From assembly GCA_964418325.1 (NCBI GenBank), contig CAYQLC010000007.1, positions 1-64,000 on the forward strand: DNA of 64,000 bases, given 5' to 3'. The notes under the pieces were generated by a model that worked only from the letters and a program-made list of their open reading frames with translations, was not told the origin of the DNA and did no database searches. A program made the translations under genes and the position numbers. The DNA comes from IMCC26077 sp964418325. Its GTDB lineage: Bacteria; Actinomycetota; Actinomycetes; Nanopelagicales; Nanopelagicaceae. Shown here in pieces: positions 25,648-34,138 of this stretch (positions within the stretch are counted from its first letter, which is position 1; every line of letters begins with the position of its first letter).

Positions 25648-27586
25648 CCCGAGCACCTATCGTCCTGAGAATATTCCTGCCGCACCTGGCGTGTATCGAT
25701 TCTTCAACGACCAGAACCGAGTGATTTACGTTGGTAAAGCAAAAAATCTTCGTGCTCGCCTATCTACCTATTTCCAAAGCAACCTTGACGAGAAAGTCCG
25801 CACGATGGTGTGGGAGGCCAATCGCGTCGATTGGACCATCGTCGGCAATGAAATTGAATCCCTTCAGTTAGAGTTCAATTGGATTCAACAAGAGCGCCCC
25901 AAATACAACGTGATCTTCAGGGATGACAAGTCCTTTCCTTATCTAGCCGTCACAGTAAAGGAGAAAGTTCCCAGGGTTTTTGTCACTCGAAACCTTCGCA
26001 AGGATGGCACTAAGTATTTTGGTCCCTATCCACATGCATGGGCGCTCCGTGAATTGGTAGATATTCTTCAAAATGTCTTTCCCATTCGATCATGCACATC
26101 AGGTGTTTTTGCGCGTGCAGAACGAACCAATCGCGCCTGCCTACTTGGTTACATAGGCAAGTGTGTTGCCCCGTGCATTGCAAAAGACGATGCCAGCGTA
26201 AGTGAATATCAAAGGCTAGTAAATTCTTTGATTTCATTTATGAATTCGGATCAGGAAAAACTTATTTCTGAACTCCGAGTCAAGATGATCAGCGCCGCCG
26301 AACAAGAGGATTTTGAGAGCGCCGCAAAATTGCGGGATCAAATTGATGCACTTGAGAAGATTGCCACCTCTAACTCGGTTGCATTGCCAATCGATTCCAA
26401 CCTCGATCTCTTCGCCAGCGTGTGGGAGGAGCTGGGAGGCAAGGGGGCTATCACCCAGTTTCAAGTTCGTAATGGACGAGTAACCAGTGCTCAATCATGG
26501 ATTGTCGAATCCGGCGTAGAAGTCAATCGAGCAGAGCATCTTGCTCAATTATTGGCAGCAAAATACCTAAGCGTGGTGGGCACGGGAGTAGCGGATATTC
26601 CCGAGGAGATTCTCCTTAATATTGAGTTGGAAGATACGGCGGTTCTTGAGGGATTACTCTCCCAAAAGCGAGAGGGTAAAGTCGAGATCAGAGTGCCACA
26701 GCGAGGTGAGAAGCGGGAATTGCTCGATTCGGTGCAGCGCAATTCTCAAGATGTACTTTTCAGACACTTAGCAAAGAGATCCCAAGATATGACCACGCGT
26801 AGCCAAGCTCTTGAAGAGATCGCACAAACCTTGGGTATGGATCAAGCGCCATTACGTATTGAGTGCTTTGATATCGCGAATATGCAGGGTAGTCAGATAG
26901 TCGCGTCGATGGTGGTTTTCGAAGATGGTTTAGCAAAGAAATCTGATTATCGCCGTTTCAGCATTCATAGCGATACCGGCAAGCCCAATGATGTTGCTGC
27001 GATGAAGCAAGTTCTGTCACGTCGCTTGGCACGAATGGATGAAGAAATTATCGATGAGAGTGAAATTGATAGAAGCAAGGTGAAGTTTGCCTATCCACCA
27101 CAATTAATCATTGTTGACGGTGGTAAACCACAAGTTAACGCTGCTGCGGAAGTTCTTGAAGGTCGGGACATCTTTCTCTGCGGATTGGCTAAACGCCTAG
27201 AAGAGGTTTGGTTACCTCATGCGACTGAACCGATTATCTTCCCTCGCAATAGCGAAGCGCTCTATTTGTTCCAACGAATCCGAGACGAAGCTCATCGATT
27301 TGCCAATACCTACCATCGCAGCAAACGATCGAAAGAGGGATTGGCCTCAATTCTGGAGGAGATTGACGGGCTCGGTTCGGTTCGCCGTAAAACATTGATT
27401 GATCACTTTGGATCTGTGGCAAAGATTCGGGCGGCCAGGGTCGATGAGATCGCTGCTCTTCCTGGCATCGGGGCGAAGATTGCCGCTCACATTCTGCGCT
27501 CTTTGACAGCCGAGACAGGCGCAATTCCCGCGATTGATGCCGCGACGGGCGAGATCCTTGACAGTAATGACAAAGTTGCGGAGTAA
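25640..27586 (+). CDS. uvrC: Excinuclease ABC subunit C
   Basis: UvrC makes the two incisions around a lesion. The start chosen is GTG at 25640, overlapping the end of uvrA by 8 bp, because it places MANPSTYRPENIPAAPGVYRFF directly before the GIY-YIG nuclease domain. The longer frame from 25550 only adds residues antisense to family expectation. The 648-residue protein has the GIY-YIG segment (PGVYRFF...VIYVGKAKNLRARL), a UVR motif (DFESAAKLRDQIDALE), the RNase H-like second nuclease (IECFDIANMQGSQIVASMVVFEDG) and a C-terminal helix-hairpin-helix (IDGLGSVRRKTLIDHFGS, ALPGIGAKIA). Confidence 0.96.
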   Translation: MANPSTYRPENIPAAPGVYRFFNDQNRVIYVGKAKNLRARLSTYFQSNLDEKVRTMVWEANRVDWTIVGNEIESLQLEFNWIQQERPKYNVIFRDDKSFPYLAVTVKEKVPRVFVTRNLRKDGTKYFGPYPHAWALRELVDILQNVFPIRSCTSGVFARAERTNRACLLGYIGKCVAPCIAKDDASVSEYQRLVNSLISFMNSDQEKLISELRVKMISAAEQEDFESAAKLRDQIDALEKIATSNSVALPIDSNLDLFASVWEELGGKGAITQFQVRNGRVTSAQSWIVESGVEVNRAEHLAQLLAAKYLSVVGTGVADIPEEILLNIELEDTAVLEGLLSQKREGKVEIRVPQRGEKRELLDSVQRNSQDVLFRHLAKRSQDMTTRSQALEEIAQTLGMDQAPLRIECFDIANMQGSQIVASMVVFEDGLAKKSDYRRFSIHSDTGKPNDVAAMKQVLSRRLARMDEEIIDESEIDRSKVKFAYPPQLIIVDGGKPQVNAAAEVLEGRDIFLCGLAKRLEEVWLPHATEPIIFPRNSEALYLFQRIRDEAHRFANTYHRSKRSKEGLASILEEIDGLGSVRRKTLIDHFGSVAKIRAARVDEIAALPGIGAKIAAHILRSLTAETGAIPAIDAATGEILDSNDKVAE

Positions 27587-27636
27587 GGCGGAGTAATAGA
27601 GTCTTCAGCGGGCTATATGAAGGGGGTGGGGCGTCG

Positions 27637-28482
27637 ATGGATGTTGTTGTCATCACGGGAATGAGTGGGGCCGGACGCTCAACTGCTGCTCACGTCCTAG
27701 AAGATCACCACTGGTATGTAGTGGACAATCTTCCGGCGACCATGCTCTTTCCGCTAGTCAATGAACTGCGCGCGGAGCGGGATAAGGTGGCGGTAGTCAT
27801 TGATGTGCGAAGTATGGAGTTCTTGACTGAGTTATCTGCAGGGATAGAAAGATTACGTGGCAACGGAGATAATGTTCGGATTCTCTTCTTGGATTCGCAC
27901 GATGAAGTTCTCGTTCGACGTTATGAATCTACGCGAAGGCCCCACCCTCTTCAGGGTGATGAGCGAATTGTCGATGGAATTGCTCGTGAGCGCGAACTTT
28001 TACGAAACCTTCGCGCCGAGGCGGAGATCGTCATCGATTCCTCTGCCCTTAATGTTCATCAACTGGCTTTGAAAGTTGATCAAACCTTTACCAGCGAGAG
28101 CGAACGCGCATTACATATTTCGCTCCTCTCATTTGGTTACAAATACGGGATTCCTTACGATGCCGACTTCACTTTTGATTGTCGATTCATTCCCAATCCG
28201 CACTGGAATCCAGCGCTCCAACCTATGAGCGGACGGGAGCAACCGGTTGCGCAGGCGGTATTGAACCATCCTGCGACCGAGGAATTTATTAGCAATTTCA
28301 TGGCGCTCTTCACAAGCGCAAGTGCGGGCTTCCTCAACGAAGGAAAGCGTTACATCACTATCGCTTTTGGATGCACTGGTGGGCGTCATCGCAGCGTGGC
28401 TGTTGCACAAGAAGTTTCTCGGCAACTTGAAACTCTTGGAATGGATGTCCATCTGCAACATCGAGATGTGGATCGGACTTAA
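27637..28482 (+). CDS. rapZ: RapZ-family nucleotide-binding protein
   Basis: RapZ/YvcJ proteins bind nucleotides. In E. coli RapZ delivers a small RNA to RNase E, while the actinobacterial role is not settled. The 281-residue protein has the P-loop GMSGAGRST at residues 8-16, with Arg in place of the usual Walker Lys, the motif WYVVDNLP, and the C-terminal cluster AFGCTGGRHRSVAVAQ, all family hallmarks. It is preceded by a G-rich Shine-Dalgarno (GGGGGTGGGG) and followed after 5 bp by yvcK. rapZ-yvcK-whiA is a conserved Gram-positive trio. Confidence 0.93.
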   Translation: MDVVVITGMSGAGRSTAAHVLEDHHWYVVDNLPATMLFPLVNELRAERDKVAVVIDVRSMEFLTELSAGIERLRGNGDNVRILFLDSHDEVLVRRYESTRRPHPLQGDERIVDGIARERELLRNLRAEAEIVIDSSALNVHQLALKVDQTFTSESERALHISLLSFGYKYGIPYDADFTFDCRFIPNPHWNPALQPMSGREQPVAQAVLNHPATEEFISNFMALFTSASAGFLNEGKRYITIAFGCTGGRHRSVAVAQEVSRQLETLGMDVHLQHRDVDRT

Positions 28483-28487
28483 TCATC

Positions 28488-29423
28488 ATGGTTATTTCGC
28501 AGATGCCGGTCGTCGCAATGGGTGGAGGCCATGGTTTAGCTGCCACGCTAACGGCGCTACGCGAGATCACCAGCGACATCACAGCACTGGTCACAGTTGC
28601 CGATGATGGCGGATCGAGCGGTCGCCTTCGTCAAGAATTTGGAATCATGCCTCCTGGGGATTTACGTATGGCTCTAGCAGCGCTCTGCTCCGATGACGAG
28701 TGGGGTCGAGGATGGGCGCGCGTGCTCCAACATCGCTTCTCAAGTGATGGAGAATTAAATGGCCATAGCGTAGGAAATCTCCTTCTCACTGCGCTCTGGG
28801 AGATTCACGATGACCCAGTAATTGGATTGACCAAGGTGGGAGAGCTACTTCGTGTGGCAGGACGGGTGCTGCCCATGGCTGCCCAACCGTTAGAGATTCA
28901 AGCTCGCGTTCGATCGGTGAGGAATGGAAAGATAGAAATAGTGCGCGGCCAGAGCGCAGTAGCTCTGGCCCAAGGCATCATTGAAGAGGTACAGCTCATT
29001 CCCGATGGGCCACCAACCCATCCAGAGGCCTTGGCGGCAATTGAACGAGCCGAGTGGGTGACTCTAGGCCCAGGCTCCTGGTACTCGAGCGTGTTACCTC
29101 ATGTACTTTTGCCCCAGACTCGCGCCGCCCTGGCTCGCACATCAGCGAGGAAATTGCTCTTCCTTAATCTCAAAGCCCCCCTTCCGGGAGACGAAGCGGC
29201 TGATCTTGGTGCCAAGGATCGCCTGGCATTTCTCCACCATCACGCTCCAGAGGTTTCCTTCGATGTGGTTCTTGCCGACCCGAGTATCCTCACAACAGAG
29301 TTAGCCGAGTATGTGGCTTCGTTAGGTGCGCATCTAGAGGTTCGTGACTTAGCCCACGCCCCAACTAGCGACCAGCACGACCCAAAAAAGGTAGTTTCCG
29401 CTTTACGCACCATTATGAAATGA
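28488..29423 (+). CDS. yvcK: YvcK-family (gluconeogenesis factor / CofD-like) protein
   Basis: YvcK proteins bind UDP-sugars and are needed for growth on gluconeogenic carbon and for cell shape in Bacillus and mycobacteria. The 311-residue protein starts with the glycine-rich VAMGGGHGLAATL, then TVADDGGSSGRLRQEFG and PPGDLRMALAAL, the family signature, and a later LGPGSWYSSVLPHLL-like segment (TLGPGSWYSSVLPH). Its position between rapZ and whiA supports the call. The stop overlaps an ATGA that could start a longer whiA product. Confidence 0.94.
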   Translation: MVISQMPVVAMGGGHGLAATLTALREITSDITALVTVADDGGSSGRLRQEFGIMPPGDLRMALAALCSDDEWGRGWARVLQHRFSSDGELNGHSVGNLLLTALWEIHDDPVIGLTKVGELLRVAGRVLPMAAQPLEIQARVRSVRNGKIEIVRGQSAVALAQGIIEEVQLIPDGPPTHPEALAAIERAEWVTLGPGSWYSSVLPHVLLPQTRAALARTSARKLLFLNLKAPLPGDEAADLGAKDRLAFLHHHAPEVSFDVVLADPSILTTELAEYVASLGAHLEVRDLAHAPTSDQHDPKKVVSALRTIMK

Positions 29424-29428
29424 GCGCC

Positions 29429-29461
29429 CCCGAAAGAGACCCGAAAGAGACCCGAAAGAGA
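29429..29461 (+). repeat. Three perfect 11-bp tandem repeats before whiA
   Basis: CCCGAAAGAGA occurs three times in a row without a mismatch, just upstream of the likely whiA start. The unit length is not a multiple of three. The repeat adds purine-rich segments upstream of the start codon. Confidence 0.9.
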
Positions 29462-29473
29462 GATGACGAGCAG

Positions 29474-30451
29474 ATGGCAATGACGGCAACGGTTAAGGAT
29501 GAGCTAAGTCGCTTAGCTATCTCCAAACCTTGCTGTCGCAAAGCCGAAGTATCGGCGCTCTTGCGCTTTGCCGGAGGACTTCACATCACTGCAGGCCGGG
29601 TTGTCGTCGAAGTCGAATTAGATACTGCCCAGAGCGCTCGCCGCCTTCGAAAAGAAATCTCGGAGGTGTATGGCCACGAGAGTGATCTGACAGTGCTTAC
29701 TCCCGGTGGACTTCGTAAAGGAAGTCGGTACGTCTTACGTGTTGGCGAAACCGGAGAGGCTCTTGCCAGACAGACCGGGTTGATAGATGGAAATGGTCGC
29801 CCGGTTCGAGGATTGCCACCACAGATTGTTTCAGCGGCTAAGTGCGATGCTGAATCTGCATGGCGCGGAGCATTTCTTGCCCATGGATCATTAACCGAGC
29901 CCGGTCGCTCCTCTGCTCTTGAGATAACCGCACCTGGACCTGAGGCAGCGCTTGCATTAGTCGGTTCTGCTCGACGACTGGGTATCACAGCGAAAGCACG
30001 CGAGGTGCGCGGCGTAGATCGAGTAGTCGTCCGCGATGGCGATGCCATTGGCGCGCTTTTAACCTTAATGGGTGCGCACGAGAGCGTGCTTGCATGGGAA
30101 GAGCGTCGAATGCGTCGAGAGGTGCGAGCTACCGCGAATCGACTTGCCAATTTTGACGATGCAAATCTCCGCAGGTCGGCGCGAGCTGCCGTTGCGGCAT
30201 CTGCACGAGTTCAGCGAGCAATCGAGATTTTGGGCGCCGAGATTCCCGATCATCTTCTTGAAGCCGGGCGGCTGCGTATCGAACATGGACAGGCAAGTCT
30301 TGAAGAATTAGGTTCCTTGGCAAATCCGCCCATGACGAAAGATGCGATTGCCGGACGAATTCGAAGATTGTTAGCGATGGCAGATAAGCGTGCGGCAGAA
30401 ATGGGTATACCAGACACCGAATCGGGAATCAGCCCCGATTTATTAACGTGA
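29474..30451 (+). CDS. whiA: Sporulation/cell-division regulator WhiA
   Basis: WhiA is a DNA-binding regulator. In Streptomyces it works with WhiB to switch on division genes, and most non-sporulating Gram-positives also carry it. The 325-residue protein has an N-terminal LAGLIDADG-like domain (FAGGLHITAGRVVVE, GAFLAHGSLTEPG) and a C-terminal helix-turn-helix (SLEELGSLANPPMTKDAIAGRIRRL). The start MAMTATVKDELSRL at 29474 is preferred because family members begin there. An ATG at 29420, overlapping the yvcK stop, would add 18 residues encoded largely by the 11-bp repeats. Confidence 0.93.
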   Translation: MAMTATVKDELSRLAISKPCCRKAEVSALLRFAGGLHITAGRVVVEVELDTAQSARRLRKEISEVYGHESDLTVLTPGGLRKGSRYVLRVGETGEALARQTGLIDGNGRPVRGLPPQIVSAAKCDAESAWRGAFLAHGSLTEPGRSSALEITAPGPEAALALVGSARRLGITAKAREVRGVDRVVVRDGDAIGALLTLMGAHESVLAWEERRMRREVRATANRLANFDDANLRRSARAAVAASARVQRAIEILGAEIPDHLLEAGRLRIEHGQASLEELGSLANPPMTKDAIAGRIRRLLAMADKRAAEMGIPDTESGISPDLLT

Positions 30452-30463
30452 GGATGGAAAGTG

Positions 30464-31483
30464 ATGAGTAGCAAGATCAAAGTTGGCGTCAATGGATTTG
30501 GGCGGATTGGGCGAAACTTCTTTCGTGCAGTCTTAGCCTCGGAGTCAGCGCGAAATTCAATCGAAATCGTCGCTATTAACGATCTCACCGACACAGCTAC
30601 TTTGGCACATCTGCTCAAATACGACTCCATACTTGGACCGCTTGGAAAGAGCGTTGCTCATACGGAGAATTCGATCACCGTTGATGGTAAAACCATCACA
30701 GTATTTGCCGAGCGCGATCCAGGCGCTCTTGCATGGGCGTCGGTTGGGGCAGAGATAGTGATTGAATCAACGGGTATATTCACCAAAGGCGAGCAGGCAA
30801 AGAAGCATCTCAGTGGCGGAGCAAAGAAGGTCATTATTAGCGCTCCTGCTACTGACGAAGATGTCACAATCGTTATGGGCGTCAATCAGGACAAGTACGA
30901 TCCTGCTAAACACACCATCATCTCTAATGCCTCCTGCACAACGAACTGTTTGGCGCCGATGGCCAAAGTCTTGCAAGATAGTTTTGGTATTGAACGCGGA
31001 ATGATGACTACCATCCATGCTTACACCAACGATCAAGTGATCCTGGATTTTCCGCATAAGGATTTACGACGGGCCCGAGCGGCGGCGACTTCCATCATCC
31101 CCAGTAGCACTGGAGCTGCGAAAGCGATCAGTTTGGTACTTCCAGAACTGAAAGGAAAGATGGATGGTTACGCGATGCGTGTACCAGTTCCAGTGGGTTC
31201 GGTGACAGATCTCAGCGTGGAGTTAAGCAAAGAAGTCTCTGCCGCCGAGATCAATGCAGCATTAAAGGCTGCAGCGGATGGTCCTCTCAAAGGAATCTTG
31301 GAGTATACCGAGGATCCGATTGTCTCAGCAGATATTGTCACGAATCCGCACTCATGTATCGTCGACAGTCAACTTACTAAAGTGATTGGTAAGAGCGCCA
31401 AGGTTGTCGGCTGGTATGACAATGAGTGGGGATACTCTAATCGCCTCGTCGATTTGGTGATTTTCGTCGGACGAACGCTCTAA
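30464..31483 (+). CDS. gap: Glyceraldehyde-3-phosphate dehydrogenase
   Basis: The enzyme oxidises glyceraldehyde 3-phosphate to 1,3-bisphosphoglycerate. The 339-residue protein has the Rossmann motif VGVNGFGRIGRNFF, NDLTD at the end of the second strand (favouring NAD), catalytic Cys158 in ASCTTNCLAP, and the C-terminal WYDNEWGYSNRLVDL. The ATG at 30464 is preferred. A GTG at 30461 adds one residue, and both have GAGGA at usable distance. It heads gap-pgk-tpiA, the lower-glycolysis operon downstream of whiA. Confidence 0.98.
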   Translation: MSSKIKVGVNGFGRIGRNFFRAVLASESARNSIEIVAINDLTDTATLAHLLKYDSILGPLGKSVAHTENSITVDGKTITVFAERDPGALAWASVGAEIVIESTGIFTKGEQAKKHLSGGAKKVIISAPATDEDVTIVMGVNQDKYDPAKHTIISNASCTTNCLAPMAKVLQDSFGIERGMMTTIHAYTNDQVILDFPHKDLRRARAAATSIIPSSTGAAKAISLVLPELKGKMDGYAMRVPVPVGSVTDLSVELSKEVSAAEINAALKAAADGPLKGILEYTEDPIVSADIVTNPHSCIVDSQLTKVIGKSAKVVGWYDNEWGYSNRLVDLVIFVGRTL

Positions 31484-31501
31484 GAAGTCTCATTCCAACT
31501 T

Positions 31502-32683
31502 ATGCAAACACTGGAGTCTTTCGATTTCACGGGAAAGCGAGTGATTCTTCGCTGTGATTTAAATGTACCCCTGAAGAATGGTCAGATTACCGATCCAGGT
31601 CGCATCCTTGCCTCCTTACCAACTATCGAATTAATTCGAAAGAAGGCAGCATCGATAGTCATCCTCGCTCACCTTGGACGACCTAAAAACGGATTCGCCG
31701 CCGAATTCTCATTGACTCCAGTTGCTAATCGCCTCGGCGAGCTGTTGAAAGATGTGGTTTCGTGTGCCGCGGATATCGAAGAGGCGAGGAGATTAGCTGC
31801 CGCTCGCCCCGGCACCGTCGTTTTGCTCGAAAACGTTCGTTTCTTTCCGGCCGAGACGAGCAAGGATGATTCAGAGCGATTGGCCTTCGCAAAAGAACTA
31901 GCAACGCTCGGTGAAATTTATGTTGGTGATGGTTTTGGCGCGGTCCATCGAAAGCACGCTTCCGTCTATGACCTGCCTCAACTCATGCCACATTGTGCTG
32001 GCCGCCTGATCTATGCCGAGATGAGGATTCTCAATACCTTGGCGACCGATCCTGATCGTCCCTATGGAGTAATACTGGGTGGAGCCAAGGTCTCCGACAA
32101 GATCGGCGTGATTAGTAATCTCCTAGACCGCGTCGACATCTTGGCAATCGGTGGTGGGATGGCCTTTACCTTCTTAGCAGCGCTCGAGAAAGAGATTGGT
32201 CAATCGCTGGTAGATCGAGAGCAAATTCCTGAGGTGCGCAACTTGATTCTCCGAGCACAGCAGCGCGGTGTTGAGTTGTTACTTCCTGAAGATGTAGTTG
32301 TCGCACCGGCGTTTGCTCAAGATTCTCCAGCCACAATAGTTTCAGTAGACCAGATTCCCCATGATCAGATCGGATTGGATATAGGCCCGAAGAGTGCGCA
32401 GCGCTATGCGAAGGCGCTAGAAGATTGTCGGACCGTTTTTTGGAATGGACCAATGGGGGTCTTTGAGTTCCCTGCCTTTGCTCATGGCACTCGAGTGATT
32501 GCACAAGCCCTCGCCGACCTTCCTGGACTGAGCGTCATCGGCGGCGGCGATTCGGCGGCGGCGATTCGACTCCTTGGTTTTGATGATGAGCAATTTGGAT
32601 ACATTTCTACCGGCGGGGGAGCATCATTGGAGTTCCTCGAGGGCAAAGAATTACCTGGCATCAAGGTATTGGAGAATTCATGA
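31502..32683 (+). CDS. pgk: Phosphoglycerate kinase
   Basis: Pgk transfers phosphate from 1,3-bisphosphoglycerate to ADP. The 393-residue protein has RCDLNVPLKNG (substrate Asp and Asn), the basic-patch HLGRPKN, GDGFGAVHRKHAS, the hinge and nucleotide region GGAKVSDKIGVISNLL, and the C-terminal GGGDSAAAIRLLG. It lies 18 bp after gap without a visible Shine-Dalgarno and overlaps tpiA by 4 bp. Confidence 0.98.
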   Translation: MQTLESFDFTGKRVILRCDLNVPLKNGQITDPGRILASLPTIELIRKKAASIVILAHLGRPKNGFAAEFSLTPVANRLGELLKDVVSCAADIEEARRLAAARPGTVVLLENVRFFPAETSKDDSERLAFAKELATLGEIYVGDGFGAVHRKHASVYDLPQLMPHCAGRLIYAEMRILNTLATDPDRPYGVILGGAKVSDKIGVISNLLDRVDILAIGGGMAFTFLAALEKEIGQSLVDREQIPEVRNLILRAQQRGVELLLPEDVVVAPAFAQDSPATIVSVDQIPHDQIGLDIGPKSAQRYAKALEDCRTVFWNGPMGVFEFPAFAHGTRVIAQALADLPGLSVIGGGDSAAAIRLLGFDDEQFGYISTGGGASLEFLEGKELPGIKVLENS

Positions 32684-33492
32684 CAATTGAGAGTAGTAAC
32701 AGAGATCTACAAGAGAAGGTGGAACGTAAACCTTTAATTGCAGGTAATTGGAAGATGAATCTCAACCATCTTGAGGCAATCGCGGTTACGCAGAAGTTAG
32801 CTTTCCTGCTTAATGAGAAAGATTACGAAGTGAGCGACATTGCTGTTTTGCCGCCTTTTGTAGATATCCGTTCCGTGCAAACTCTTATTGATGGTGATCG
32901 ACTCCAATTGCTTTATGGTGCACAGGATCTCTCGCCATTTCCATCAGGGGCGTACACCGGCGATATCTCGGGTGCGATGTTGGCAAAACTGGGATGTACT
33001 TTCGTCGTCGTCGGGCACTCTGAACGCCGAACACATCACGGTGAGAGCAATGAATTAGTCAACAGTAAGGTGAAGGCAGCGCTCTCTCACGGCTTAACGC
33101 CTATCGTGTGTGTTGGCGAAAGTAGTGAGATTCGCGAACAGAATACCCATATCGAATTTGTTATCGAGCAACTCAATCAGTCACTGGTTGGAATCACCCC
33201 GGCGCAAGTGAAAAAGATCGTGCTTGCCTATGAACCCATTTGGGCTATCGGCACCGGAAAGACCGCTACCGCCGAGGATGCTCAAGAAATGGCATCGGCG
33301 ATTCGTGCTCGAATCGCGAAACTGGCTAATGGGCCGGTGGCAAGCCAGATTCGCATTCTCTATGGCGGCTCGGTGAAAGCCGCGCTCATCAAGGAGATCA
33401 TGGCCTGCGCCGACGTCGATGGAGTGCTGGTGGGTGGGGCGAGCCTTGACCCAGAGGAGTTCGCCAAGATAGCGAAGTTCCACAAGTTTTAG
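32680..33492 (+). CDS. tpiA: Triosephosphate isomerase
   Basis: TIM interconverts dihydroxyacetone phosphate and glyceraldehyde 3-phosphate. The 270-residue frame has KPLIAGNWKMN (substrate Lys), the catalytic His in VVGHSERR, the catalytic Glu in LAYEPIWAIGTGKTA, and the phosphate-binding YGGSVKA and GVLVGGASL. The ATG overlaps the pgk stop (ATGA). A GTG at 32719 would remove a 13-residue N-terminal extension and start at MERKPLIAGN, closer to most homologues. The two starts cannot be separated by sequence alone. Confidence 0.97.
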   Translation: MTIESSNRDLQEKVERKPLIAGNWKMNLNHLEAIAVTQKLAFLLNEKDYEVSDIAVLPPFVDIRSVQTLIDGDRLQLLYGAQDLSPFPSGAYTGDISGAMLAKLGCTFVVVGHSERRTHHGESNELVNSKVKAALSHGLTPIVCVGESSEIREQNTHIEFVIEQLNQSLVGITPAQVKKIVLAYEPIWAIGTGKTATAEDAQEMASAIRARIAKLANGPVASQIRILYGGSVKAALIKEIMACADVDGVLVGGASLDPEEFAKIAKFHKF

Positions 33493-33529
33493 CAGGTATC
33501 CTTTACCCCTACATCCAAAAGGAGTCTGC

Positions 33530-33760
33530 ATGGTTCTCGGTCTTTCCATCTTCCTCATCCTCACCAGCGCGCTGATGATCCTTTTGGTCTTACTCCACAA
33601 AGGCAAGGGCAGCGGACTCTCGGACCTCTTCGGTGGGGGAGTCTCTTCAACGTACGGCGGTTCATCAGTTGTTGAACGGAACTTAGATCGCCTCACCATT
33701 ATCGTCGGCGGACTCTGGTTCGCCGGAATAGTCGCGCTCGGGTTGTTGTTAAAGGCGTAG
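33530..33760 (+). CDS. secG: Protein translocase subunit SecG
   Basis: SecG is the small accessory subunit of the SecYEG channel. The 76-residue protein has two membrane helices (about 3-22 and 52-73) joined by a loop with HKGKGSGLSDLFGGG and a downstream GGSSVVERNLDR, which is the standard SecG signature. The start has a strong Shine-Dalgarno (AAAGGAG). The tpiA-secG-rbpA order is common in actinobacteria. A TATCCT at 33497-33502 may be a -10 box, though no -35 was recognised. Confidence 0.95.
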   Translation: MVLGLSIFLILTSALMILLVLLHKGKGSGLSDLFGGGVSSTYGGSSVVERNLDRLTIIVGGLWFAGIVALGLLLKA

Positions 33761-33796
33761 TTAGAGAATTAGTTAGAGATCACGAGAGGATAAGCG

Positions 33797-34138
33797 ATGA
33801 GTGGTAGCGCAATCAGAGGAAGTCGCGTTGGAGCCGGACCGATGGGTGAGGCCGAACGCGGTGAAGCGATTGCGCGCTTTCGCATCTCCTATTGGTGCGC
33901 CAATGGCCACGAGACCAGGCCCTCTTTTGCCGATGACGGCACAGTGACACCGCCTGATGAATGGGATTGCCCACGCTGCGGTTTTCCAGCAGGCCGCGAT
34001 AAATCTTCACCGCCAAAGCCTGTAAAAAATGAGCCGTATAAAACACACCTCGCCTATGTAAAAGAGCGCCGCTCAGCAACGGAAGGCGCGGCAATTCTCG
34101 AGGAAGCGCTTAAGAAGTTACGTGGAGAGATTGACTAA
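33797..34138 (+). CDS. rbpA: RNA polymerase-binding protein RbpA
   Basis: RbpA is an essential actinobacterial transcription factor that tethers the principal sigma factor to RNA polymerase and stabilises open promoters. The 113-residue protein has the core-loop IRGSRVGAG, a zinc-type core with Cys34, His38, Cys58 and Cys61, and the C-terminal sigma-interaction helix (KTHLAYVKERRSATEGAAILEEALKKL). An AGAGGA Shine-Dalgarno precedes the ATG. Its last 29 bp overlap the convergent pgi. Only actinobacteria encode this family, so it is a strong lineage marker. Confidence 0.93.
   Translation: MSGSAIRGSRVGAGPMGEAERGEAIARFRISYWCANGHETRPSFADDGTVTPPDEWDCPRCGFPAGRDKSSPPKPVKNEPYKTHLAYVKERRSATEGAAILEEALKKLRGEID

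Noticed and set aside
29581..30150. Minus-strand frame of 189 codons antisense to whiA
   Set aside because: Arg/Ser/Pro-rich shadow of a conserved gene.
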